Shown: positions 1 through 6,257 of the stretch, piece by piece
Numbering within the stretch: position 1 is the first letter of the stretch
Layout of the letters: the number at the start of each line of letters is the position of its first letter
Origin: an uncultured Clostridium sp.
GTDB taxonomy: Bacteria; Bacillota; Clostridia; TANB77; CAG-508
Assembly: GCA_946495905.1 (NCBI GenBank)
Contig: CAMMEP010000062.1
Location: 1 to 7,595, forward strand
Direction: 5' to 3'
DNA length: 7,595 nucleotides
Notes under the pieces: model-generated
The model's input: the letters and a program-made list of their open reading frames with translations, nothing else
Told to the model about the DNA's origin: nothing
Database searches by the model: none
Made by a program: the position numbers and the translations under genes

Positions 1-1463
1 CAGAAAGGAACTCTTATTTCAAATCCATTATACATTCCCATTCTATCCGACCTATCTAATAATGTTTGCATAAACCAATTTAATGTAAGATGAGAAATTT
101 TTCTTTTTTCTGCGGTTTCGTCAGAGTCAGTATCCAAAATTTCTACGTCATCTAAGCTTTCATGATATCTGTAATCGATATATTCTTTTAAATCTATTTT
201 TTCACCAATTTCAGGGTTAAGTAATTCTTGTCGTTCTTTGATGGCAATAGACCAAGGGAATGTTCCACTATTTAAAGCATCCTCTCTAAAGAACCATGGA
301 TAACCTGCAAATATTTCATCGGCACATTCACCAGTTAAAGTCACAGTGGCTTCTGGTTTGACATTTTTACAGAATAAAAGTAAAGAAGAATCTACATCTG
401 CCATTCCAGGAAAATCTCTAGCTATCATAGCATCTTCTAAAGCTTTGGCAAGTTCAGGAGTGTCTAGCATTACAGTATGATGATTGGTGTTTAATTTAGA
501 TTGCATTAGATTAATATAGTAATTATCAGAATTAGGTTGAAAATCTGTTTTTTGGAAGTTTTTATCATTATCAATATAATCTACGGAATAAGTGTTTAAG
601 TTAGGCAAATTATGTTCTTTACAGTATTCCGCAGCGTACAAAGTAATAATACTAGAATCCAGTCCACCAGATAAGAAGGTACAGAGTGGAACATCGGATA
701 CTAATTGATTTTTAATAGAATCCTCTAACAAATATTGCACCTTATCACAAGTTTGCTCGAAATTATCTTCATGTGGTTTACTTTTTAGTTTCCAATAACG
801 TTTAATATGAATTCCAGAATCATTATATAGCATAAAATTAGCTGGCTTTAGTTCATAAATATGTTCAAACGCCGTTAAACCATTGGTGTGAGCAGGACCA
901 ATACCAAACAATTCAGATATTCCTTGCTTTGTTAGAGTAGGTGTAATGCCTGGATATTTTAAAATTGCTTTTACTTCAGAAGCGAAAATTAAGTTATTGT
1001 TATATATTGTATAAAATAGAGGCTTTACACCAAAATGATCTCTGGCAAGAAAAACGCATTTATTTTTTTCATCCCAAATTGCAAATGCAAAAATTCCATT
1101 TAATTTGTTTACAATATCTTCTTTGTAAAATAAATAAGACTTAAGAAGTACTTCTGTATCGGAATAACTTTCAAGGGGAATATTATTCTCTTTTAAGGTT
1201 TGTTTTAACTCTTTTGTATTATATATTTGACCATTGTATACAATAGTATAAGTATTATCATTGTATTTAAAACTCATTGGTTGCTTTCCGCCATCTGGGT
1301 CAATTACAATTAACCTTCGGTGTCCTAATAGTGCATTATCACTTACAAAATAGCCACACTCATCTGGACCTCTTTTCTTTAGTGCATCATTCATTGAAAT
1401 TAAAATATTCTTTTTAGAATTTAAATTTTCCTTTAGATTAACCATTCCTACAAAACCACACAT
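1..1463 (-). CDS. asnB: Asparagine synthetase B, glutamine-hydrolysing (3' end outside window)
   Basis: This enzyme makes asparagine from aspartate, ATP and glutamine-derived ammonia in the cytosol. The translation starts MCGFVGMVN, so Cys2 becomes the N-terminal nucleophile of a class II glutamine amidotransferase domain once Met1 is removed. That domain also shows RGPDE (residues 31-35), NGQIYN (77-82) and SDTEV with D102. The synthetase domain shows the PP-loop SGGLDSS (265-271), GECADE (378-383) and LDRSDRMGMYNGFEIRVPF (469-487), where the window ends. About 31 residues more than E. coli AsnB lie between the PP-loop and GECADE, so the full protein should be near 600 residues with roughly 120 missing. 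The start is fixed by Cys2; AAGGA lies 10 bases upstream (1474-1478). It is divergent from rpmF. Family assignment is firm. Whether it makes free asparagine or amidates cell-wall peptides, as some Gram-positive AsnB homologues do, cannot be told from sequence. Confidence 0.96.
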   Translation of the reverse strand, partial: MCGFVGMVNLKENLNSKKNILISMNDALKKRGPDECGYFVSDNALLGHRRLIVIDPDGGKQPMSFKYNDNTYTIVYNGQIYNTKELKQTLKENNIPLESYSDTEVLLKSYLFYKEDIVNKLNGIFAFAIWDEKNKCVFLARDHFGVKPLFYTIYNNNLIFASEVKAILKYPGITPTLTKQGISELFGIGPAHTNGLTAFEHIYELKPANFMLYNDSGIHIKRYWKLKSKPHEDNFEQTCDKVQYLLEDSIKNQLVSDVPLCTFLSGGLDSSIITLYAAEYCKEHNLPNLNTYSVDYIDNDKNFQKTDFQPNSDNYYINLMQSKLNTNHHTVMLDTPELAKALEDAMIARDFPGMADVDSSLLLFCKNVKPEATVTLTGECADEIFAGYPWFFREDALNSGTFPWSIAIKERQELLNPEIGEKIDLKEYIDYRYHESLDDVEILDTDSDETAEKRKISHLTLNWFMQTLLDRSDRMGMYNGFEIRVPF

Positions 1464-1488
1464 AATACAATCATCCTTACACAATATA

Positions 1489-1554
1489 TTTAGGCTTTTG
1501 CTGTATAGCAAAGAATAAAATATTTCTTGCTTATAGGGAAGGTAAACGCCTAAA
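1489..1554 (-). repeat. Nested inverted repeats in the asnB 5' leader
   Basis: TTTAGGC (1489-1495) is the exact inverse of GCCTAAA (1548-1554) and could close a stem-loop in the asnB leader RNA. Inside it are two overlapping inverted repeats. One is TTGCT/AGCAA (1498-1502 with 1507-1511). The other is a near-perfect palindrome of two 10-base arms, 1508-1517 with 1521-1530. The two inner stems share bases 1508-1511, so they cannot form together. No U-tract follows on the minus strand, so this is not a classical attenuator terminator, and I recognise no known riboswitch or T-box consensus. The region is AT-rich and some pairing may be chance. Confidence 0.4.
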
Positions 1555-1556
1555 AC

Positions 1557-1607
1557 CTAGTTACTTTCTTAAATAGTATATGAATATTTTAAGAAAAATG
1601 TAACTAG
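1557..1607. repeat. Long inverted repeat between asnB and rpmF promoters (possible operator)
   Basis: CTAGTTAC (1557-1564) is matched by GTAACTAG (1600-1607). Inside these, TTTCTTAAA (1565-1573) pairs with TTTAAGAAA (1588-1596). The result is about 17 pairs with a three-base bulge (1597-1599) around a 14-base centre. The right arm ends two bases before the rpmF -35 element, and the repeat covers the candidate asnB -35 and -10 elements. This placement suits a regulator-binding site acting on asnB or on both genes. The regulator is not identifiable, and the function is inferred from position and symmetry only. Confidence 0.45.
1575..1604 (-). promoter_or_regulatory. Candidate asnB promoter
   Basis: Read on the minus strand, GTTACA (1599-1604, four of six bases of the -35 consensus) is followed after 18 bases by TATACT (1575-1580, five of six of the -10 consensus). 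Transcription would start near 1568 and give an asnB leader of about 105 bases that carries the nested inverted repeats. The match is moderate and the region is AT-rich, so other starts are possible. Confidence 0.4.
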
Positions 1608-1609
1608 TA

Positions 1610-1638
1610 TTGACAAATTTAAAAAAAATTAGTATAAT
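1610..1638 (+). promoter_or_regulatory. Consensus SigA-type promoter of rpmF
   Basis: TTGACA (1610-1615) and TATAAT (1633-1638) are both perfect matches to the housekeeping sigma factor consensus, with the ideal 17-base spacer, here an A-rich run. Transcription should start near 1645 and give a leader of about 64 bases before rpmF. Such a strong promoter fits a ribosomal protein gene. Confidence 0.93.
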
Positions 1639-1708
1639 CTTATAGTATCAGTTAAGAGAAAGTATACAAACATATACAATAGATAATAATTCAAGGGAGG
1701 GAATAAGA

Positions 1709-1891
1709 ATGGCACAACCAAAAAGAAGATGGTCAAAAGCAAGAACACATTTAAAAAGATCTACATGGAAATTAGAAAACCAAAATTTAGTGGAATGTTC
1801 ACATTGCCATGAATTAATTAGACAACATACTGTATGTCCAACATGTGGATATTATGATGGAAAAGAAGTAATAGCTAAAAAAGAAGCTTAG
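1709..1891 (+). CDS. rpmF: 50S ribosomal protein L32 (zinc-ribbon form)
   Basis: This is a 60-residue ribosomal protein of the large subunit. The N-terminal part is highly basic (MAQPKRRWSKARTHLKRS), as expected for the rRNA-binding tail of L32. The C-terminal half is a zinc ribbon with cysteines C30, C33, C43 and C46 in the pattern CSHC...CPTC, so this is the zinc-binding form rather than the cysteine-free paralogue some bacteria use under zinc limitation. The length is normal for the family. The start is set by a strong ribosome binding site, AAGGGAGG (1693-1700), eight bases before ATG. It has its own perfect promoter upstream and a terminator 30 bases downstream, so it appears to be transcribed alone. 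In many bacteria rpmF follows a DUF177 (yceD) gene and precedes plsX or fab genes; neither neighbour is present here. Confidence 0.97.
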   Translation: MAQPKRRWSKARTHLKRSTWKLENQNLVECSHCHELIRQHTVCPTCGYYDGKEVIAKKEA

Positions 1892-1921
1892 TTATAGTAA
1901 AATAAATTAATCTTGCAAGAT

Positions 1922-1952
1922 ATAGTAGCACTTATACAGTGCTACTATTTTT
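1922..1952 (+). terminator. Intrinsic terminator of rpmF
   Basis: A perfect 10-base-pair stem, ATAGTAGCAC (1922-1931) with GTGCTACTAT (1939-1948), encloses a seven-base loop and runs into a T-tract (1948-1952). It lies 30 bases after the rpmF stop codon and should end that transcript before the repeat pair and the deaminase promoter. Confidence 0.9.
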
Positions 1953-1954
1953 GT

Positions 1955-2022
1955 TCCTAAAAGGGGACAGTCCCCAATTAGGAAAAATCAGACAAAAAAG
2001 CCTGTCCCCAATTAGGAAAAAT
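1955..2022. repeat. GTCCCCAAT palindromic repeat pair
   Basis: The 19-base direct repeat GTCCCCAATTAGGAAAAAT occurs at 1970-1988 and again at 2004-2022. The first copy is the right arm of a palindrome (1956-1982): CCTAA and GGGGAC on the left match GTCCCC and TTAGG on the right. The left part GGGGACAG (1963-1970), plus TCCTAA (1955-1960), also matches the second copy as CTGTCCCC (2002-2009) and TTAGGA (2012-2017). It can therefore pair with either right arm. A related element lies before der (6258-6288). The GC-rich cores stand out from the AT-rich surroundings. This looks like a dispersed intergenic repeat of the REP type, and mobilisation by a transposase encoded elsewhere is inference. It contains no open frame. 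Confidence 0.75.
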
Positions 2023-2034
2023 TAATAAAAATAA

Positions 2035-2063
2035 TTGATATGGTTTAATTTAAATGATATAAT
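2035..2063 (+). promoter_or_regulatory. Promoter of the dCMP deaminase unit
   Basis: TTGATA (2035-2040, five of six of the -35 consensus) is followed after 17 bases by a perfect TATAAT (2058-2063). TG at 2055-2056 forms an extended -10 element (TGNTATAAT). Transcription should start near 2070. The -35 element overlaps the TTG that would be the first codon of the longest open frame, so that upstream start cannot be used from this promoter and the deaminase must start downstream. Confidence 0.88.
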
Positions 2064-2100
2064 GTACCAAATTGAAAAAAGTGAAAGGAAATATACTGGA

Positions 2101-2598
2101 ATGGCACAAAGAATTGATAAAATTAATTATTATTTGAATATAGCAGAAACGGTAGCACAAAGGAGTACTTGTTTAAGAAAAAAATCTGGAACAGTTATTG
2201 TGAATAATGATGAGATAGTTTCTACTGGCTATAGTGGAGCTCCTAGAGGAAGAAAAAATTGTAATGATTTAGGGTATTGCTCTAAAAAGAAGTTTTTCCC
2301 AGATGTAAGACATGCTGGTTATGATGCTTGCAGAAGTGTGCATGCAGAGATGAATGCTATTATTAGTTGCTCACGAAAAAATATGATAGGTGCAACATTA
2401 TATTTAGTACAATATAGAACAGAGACAGGGGCTTTAGAGGAAAATCCAGGTTGTTGTCAAATGTGTAGAAAATTGATTATTAATTCTGGAATAGAGACAG
2501 TAATAGTGAGGGATAATAGTGAAAAAGGGTACCAGGAAATAAAGGTTCAAGAATGGATAGATCATGATGATTTATTGGAAGGAAAAATAACGTACTAG
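2101..2598 (+). CDS. dCMP deaminase family protein (ComEB-type)
   Basis: This zinc enzyme is expected to deaminate dCMP to dUMP, supplying thymidylate synthesis in the cytosol. With the start at ATG 2101 it has 165 residues, close to the family's usual size. The catalytic motif is HAE (H81, E83: SVHAEMNAII), and the second zinc-binding motif is CQMC (C119, C122). Between residues 43 and 77 lie GYSGAPRGRKNC and three more cysteines (C54, C60, C77), the insert typical of deoxycytidylate rather than free-nucleoside deaminases. The frame stays open upstream to a TTG at 2035, but the promoter occupies that part; AAAGGA (2084-2089) serves the ATG with an 11-base gap. The usual PCxxC is changed here to CCxxC (C118 replaces proline). 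No terminator separates it from the membrane protein gene 98 bases downstream, so co-transcription is likely. A tRNA or other cytidine substrate is less likely given the insert. Confidence 0.88.
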   Translation: MAQRIDKINYYLNIAETVAQRSTCLRKKSGTVIVNNDEIVSTGYSGAPRGRKNCNDLGYCSKKKFFPDVRHAGYDACRSVHAEMNAIISCSRKNMIGATLYLVQYRTETGALEENPGCCQMCRKLIINSGIETVIVRDNSEKGYQEIKVQEWIDHDDLLEGKITY

Positions 2599-2696
2599 AT
2601 TTATAAAAAGTGTTTTAAATATAGAAAAAACAATTTAATAAGAAGAGATAAAATAAGTAATACATTTAAATTGATGATTAAAGGAGTAAGCAGCAA

Positions 2697-4439
2697 ATGA
2701 AAAAAAATATAGAAAATATAATAGAAAAGATAAAAACAAAAAGAAGTATTCATTATATTATAATAATTATTGTAGGTATCTTAATATCGATACCATTTTT
2801 ATGGGTACAAATACGTTCTACGGATGATGGATTTATTCATTTATTGAGATTAATCGGGCTAGACAATGCTATGGAAGAAGGAAGTTTTCCCTTTTTAGTA
2901 TTCCCATATTTCTGCAAAAATTGGGGATATAGTATGACGGCATTCTATCCTCAAATTGTTACCTATATTCCTTATGTTTTAGGACTAATAGTTGGCTCAT
3001 TTTCAAATGGTTTAAAAATATTTGCTATGTTAACAACTATTCTTTCAGGAATATTCATGTATAATTTTGTAAATGAAGTTACCAAAAAGAAAGGAATTGC
3101 ATTTTTTTCAGCAATCATATACATGACACTTCCTTATAAATTAGAAGACATTTATAATCGTTATGCCATTGGAGAGTTTACGGCTTTTGTTTTCATGCCA
3201 TTAGTATTTCAAGGGTTGTATAATTTATTACATGGAGACGGAAAGAGGCATTACTATATTGCAATTGGAGCAACTGGACTATTACTATCTCATACCATAT
3301 CGACAGAATATACAGCAATTATGTGTGTCATCTACATTTTATTTAATTTAAAAGCATTTCTAAAAAAAGAAGTAATTATAAAGTGTGTTATAAATGTAGC
3401 CTTTATATTGCTTATGTGTGCTATGTTTATACTTCCAATGCTAGAATTCGCAAGTCAAGCAGATTATGGAATTCTTAATCCGGATGTTTTAAAGACCAGT
3501 GGAAAGTATGTAGCAAATAACACTATTGAAATTTGGCAATTAGTTAAAGATAAAGGAGAAGAAAATGGAGTTTCATTTGTTGTAGGAATACCTTTTATTG
3601 TGATGTTATTTTCGGGAATTTTGGTTTACAACAAAATTGATAAAAAGTTTAAAGATTTTTATATTATTAGTATTATTTTAGGCCTAATATCTTTAATGAT
3701 GTGTACAAAACTATTTCCATGGCGTATTATGCCAGATTTTCTATGTACTTTGCAATATCCTTGGAGAATGCTTGGCTTTGCATTACTATTTTTTACACCG
3801 GTGTGTGCAATAAACGTATATTATTTAATTACATCCATCAAAAAAAGTTGGATCAGAAATTTAGCGTATTTATTGGTGTTTATCGTACTAATGGCTTTTA
3901 CTGCCAAAGAGTTAATGGCATATAAAGCAGAGGATACTACTTTAGATGAGCAATATGAACAAAAAATAGAAGAAGACCCACAAATACATTATTTTTCTAT
4001 TAATAGAGATTACATGCCTACAAAAGCCTTATTACAGCAACGAAAATACCTATTTACCAGAGGAGATAATACAATAGTAATCTCAGGAGAGGCGACAATT
4101 GAAAATGAAAATAAAGATGCATTGCATTTAGAAATGGACATAAAAGAAGCAAGCAAAGGAACAGAGCTAGAGTTGCCATACTTATTCTATCCAGGATATA
4201 CAGTAAAACTACAATATGAAGATAAAGAGATAAGACTAGAAACAACAGAATCAGATAATGGGCTTATAAAAATACAGCTACCAGATGATATTGAGCAAGT
4301 AAAAATTATAGTAGATTATACGGCAACTACATTAGATAAAGTGGCATATATAATATCTCCAATAGGAATGATAGGATTTGTTGTGTATGTAGTAATTGAT
4401 AGAAAGAAATTCAAAGAAAAGCTTCCACAAGGAGAATAA
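2697..4439 (+). CDS. Multi-pass membrane protein, GT-C-like glycosyltransferase (paralogue 1)
   Basis: This 580-residue protein has about eleven to thirteen hydrophobic segments, the first at residues 18-37. A charged extracytoplasmic region lies around 408-550, and a last membrane segment at 551-568 precedes a basic tail. The first outer loop carries STDDGFIHLLRL (D43, D44, H48, R51), then NWGYS (75-79) and FYP (83-85). This arrangement resembles the membrane 'PTPS-related' family and YfhO-like GT-C transferases, in which loop-1 acidic residues are catalytic. Further marks are YNRYAIGE (153-160), SHT (198-200), LPMLE (246-250) and QYPWRMLGF (353-361). GT-C enzymes move sugars from polyprenyl-phosphate donors onto envelope polymers at the outer membrane face; the substrate here is unknown. 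Start: AAGGAG (2681-2686), 10 bases before ATG. It is followed after 28 bases by a diverged paralogue. Membrane topology is clear; the GT-C assignment is moderately sure, by motif only. Confidence 0.75.
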   Translation: MKKNIENIIEKIKTKRSIHYIIIIIVGILISIPFLWVQIRSTDDGFIHLLRLIGLDNAMEEGSFPFLVFPYFCKNWGYSMTAFYPQIVTYIPYVLGLIVGSFSNGLKIFAMLTTILSGIFMYNFVNEVTKKKGIAFFSAIIYMTLPYKLEDIYNRYAIGEFTAFVFMPLVFQGLYNLLHGDGKRHYYIAIGATGLLLSHTISTEYTAIMCVIYILFNLKAFLKKEVIIKCVINVAFILLMCAMFILPMLEFASQADYGILNPDVLKTSGKYVANNTIEIWQLVKDKGEENGVSFVVGIPFIVMLFSGILVYNKIDKKFKDFYIISIILGLISLMMCTKLFPWRIMPDFLCTLQYPWRMLGFALLFFTPVCAINVYYLITSIKKSWIRNLAYLLVFIVLMAFTAKELMAYKAEDTTLDEQYEQKIEEDPQIHYFSINRDYMPTKALLQQRKYLFTRGDNTIVISGEATIENENKDALHLEMDIKEASKGTELELPYLFYPGYTVKLQYEDKEIRLETTESDNGLIKIQLPDDIEQVKIIVDYTATTLDKVAYIISPIGMIGFVVYVVIDRKKFKEKLPQGE

Positions 4440-4467
4440 TTTAGTTTATAAAAAAGGATAAAATCAG

Positions 4468-6186
4468 ATGAAGAAAAAATTAATCGATTATTTGATTATA
4501 CTAATTTTTGCATTAATTGTATCAATACCATTAGCAAGCCAAAATTTAAATATTTATCAAGATGATGGAGTACAGCATATAGCAAGGCTTATGGGAACAT
4601 ATCAAACAATAACAGAGGGAGAATTCCCTCCTGTTATTATGTCTAATTTTTGTAATGGATTTGGATATTCTTGGAATATTTTTTATAGCCCTTTTACAGC
4701 ATATGTTCCATTAATATTTAAATTGTTTACAAATTCTTTTGAACTAATATTAAAGTTGTTTATTTTATTACTATCATTTCTAACAGGAATTACTATGTAT
4801 GAATTTGTAAATAAAGTAACGAAAAATAGGTGTGCAGGTATTTTAGCTGCTGTTCTATACATGTTTGCACCTTATCGACTTACAGATACTTATACAAGGG
4901 TAGCTATTTCCGAACTTGCATCTTTTGTATTTTTACCAATTACTTTCTTAGGAATGTACAATATATTTAATGCAGAAGAGAGAAGCATTAAAAAAAGCCT
5001 AGTACTTACATTAGGTGCTGTTGGATTAATCCTAATACATACTATAATTACTATGTATACTGCTATTCTATGCTTTATTTATGCATTAGTAAACTTTAAA
5101 AAATTAAAAGATAAGCAAACTTGGAAAATGATTGGAATAAATGTACTACTTATTTTGTTATTGACAAGTTTTTATCTATTACCAATGCTAGAACACAAAT
5201 TAGCAACAGAGTATGAAGTATTTGAACCTGGAAGAATGGAAAGAACCAGTGAGCTAATTCGTAATAAAGTAGATTTAATAGATTTATTATATACAAAACA
5301 AAGAAATTTTAGCTTTGAAATAGGATTAGTTACATTAATAGGCTTAATACTTACAATAATTACTTACAAAAAAATAGGAAAAGAATATAGGAAGTTATAC
5401 TGGTTTTCTCTAGTAACAGGAGCTTTATTTGTAATAATGTCTTTACGATTTTTTCCATTTGAGAAAATGCCAGCTATACTAAAAATGATACAATTTACTT
5501 TTAGATTATTAGAATTTTCATCTTTCTTCTTTGCCTTTGTTGCTGCTATCAATTATTCGTTGGTAATAAAAAAATTTGGAGAAAAGGATGTATTCATATT
5601 AAGTTTAATTACTATATTATTAGCAGTACCGTTAACGAAGAATTTAAGTTACAACAAAACCTGGACAGAGGAAAAATTATGGCCAGCGGTTGAAGTAACA
5701 GAAATGACTTCGGAGAAGATGGGAGATGTAGGAATAGCACATGCTGGATGTGCCACTTTTGAATATTTACCAAGTAAGGCATATGATAATTTAGATTATA
5801 TAGTAGAAAGAGAAAATAGGACATATGTATTAAGTGGAAATGCTAAGATTGAAAATGAAGAGAAAAATGGAACGAATATGAGTTTTGACGTATCTGAAGC
5901 AAGTGAAAATACAGTTTTAGAACTTCCATATATCTATTATCTTGGCTATACAGTAGAAATTACAGAAGCAGATGGAAGTACACAAAGCATAGATACCTTT
6001 GAATCGGATAATGGTTTTGTAGCAATTAATCTACCAAAAGGAATAGAAGGAAAAGTAGAAGTAACATATACAGGAACTACTTTGATGAAAATAACGTATG
6101 TTGTTTCTATTGGAACAGCTAGCATACTAGTAATAGGTGGCGTGTGGTTGCTGATATTACAAAAAAAGAAGAATGAAAAAATGTAG
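4468..6186 (+). CDS. Multi-pass membrane protein, GT-C-like glycosyltransferase (paralogue 2)
   Basis: This 572-residue protein shares its whole architecture with the preceding gene. It has a first membrane segment at about 7-24, an outer loop with QDDGVQHIARL (D32, D33, H37, R40), GFGYS (64-68), FYSP (72-75) and TYTRVAISE (141-149). HTI follows at 191-193, LPMLE at 238-242 and IQFTFRLLEF at 341-350. The C-terminal outer domain (about 395-545) ends in a membrane helix (545-564). Both proteins keep ELPY-x-x-Y-x-GYTV (485-496 here, 492-503 in paralogue 1) and ESDNG (512-516; 518-522), so the duplication covers the full length. Sequence between motifs is well diverged, which suggests an old duplication and perhaps different substrates. 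AAAGGA (4453-4458) lies nine bases before ATG, and a strong terminator follows the stop. The likely role is sugar transfer to an envelope glycan, by inference from the fold family. Confidence 0.75.
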   Translation: MKKKLIDYLIILIFALIVSIPLASQNLNIYQDDGVQHIARLMGTYQTITEGEFPPVIMSNFCNGFGYSWNIFYSPFTAYVPLIFKLFTNSFELILKLFILLLSFLTGITMYEFVNKVTKNRCAGILAAVLYMFAPYRLTDTYTRVAISELASFVFLPITFLGMYNIFNAEERSIKKSLVLTLGAVGLILIHTIITMYTAILCFIYALVNFKKLKDKQTWKMIGINVLLILLLTSFYLLPMLEHKLATEYEVFEPGRMERTSELIRNKVDLIDLLYTKQRNFSFEIGLVTLIGLILTIITYKKIGKEYRKLYWFSLVTGALFVIMSLRFFPFEKMPAILKMIQFTFRLLEFSSFFFAFVAAINYSLVIKKFGEKDVFILSLITILLAVPLTKNLSYNKTWTEEKLWPAVEVTEMTSEKMGDVGIAHAGCATFEYLPSKAYDNLDYIVERENRTYVLSGNAKIENEEKNGTNMSFDVSEASENTVLELPYIYYLGYTVEITEADGSTQSIDTFESDNGFVAINLPKGIEGKVEVTYTGTTLMKITYVVSIGTASILVIGGVWLLILQKKKNEKM

Positions 6187-6194
6187 AAATAAGT

Positions 6195-6225
6195 AAAATA
6201 GCAAGTTTTTCTTGCTATTTTTTTT
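6195..6225 (+). terminator. Intrinsic terminator of the deaminase/membrane-protein unit
   Basis: AAAATAGCAAG (6195-6205) pairs perfectly with CTTGCTATTTT (6211-6221) around a TTTTT loop, and the T-tract runs on to 6225. It lies nine bases after the second membrane protein gene and is the first terminator-like structure after 2070. This supports one transcription unit from the deaminase to here. Confidence 0.92.
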
Positions 6226-6240
6226 GTATTATAGTAAAAT
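6212..6240 (+). promoter_or_regulatory. Candidate der promoter
   Basis: TTGCTA (6212-6217, four of six) and TAAAAT (6235-6240, five of six) are 17 bases apart. The -35 element lies in the right arm of the preceding terminator, so one sequence may end one transcript and start the next. Transcription near 6247 would give der a leader of about 75 bases that contains the palindromic repeat. The match is moderate. Confidence 0.45.
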
Positions 6241-6257
6241 TGTAATGAATCAAAAAG

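Noticed and set aside
1464..1568. T-box or known riboswitch in the asnB leader
   Set aside because: I found no T-box consensus, no specifier-loop layout, no terminator with a U-tract and no known riboswitch core; only unassigned inverted repeats are supported.
1955..2022. Possible CRISPR array from repeated GTCCCCAAT units
   Set aside because: There are only two copies 34 bases apart, which leaves a 15-base gap. The units are palindromic with no spacer-like unique segments of regular size and no cas genes nearby.
2599..2696. Separate promoter or terminator between the deaminase and the first membrane protein gene
   Set aside because: The gap is AT-rich with no GC stem and T-tract. The possible -10 look-alikes lack a matching -35, so readthrough from the deaminase promoter is the simpler reading.
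2697..6186. A pterin-pathway role suggested by the family name 'PTPS-related'
   Set aside because: That name describes membrane proteins and does not show pterin synthase activity. The proteins here have GT-C-like topology and none of the small soluble enzyme's features.
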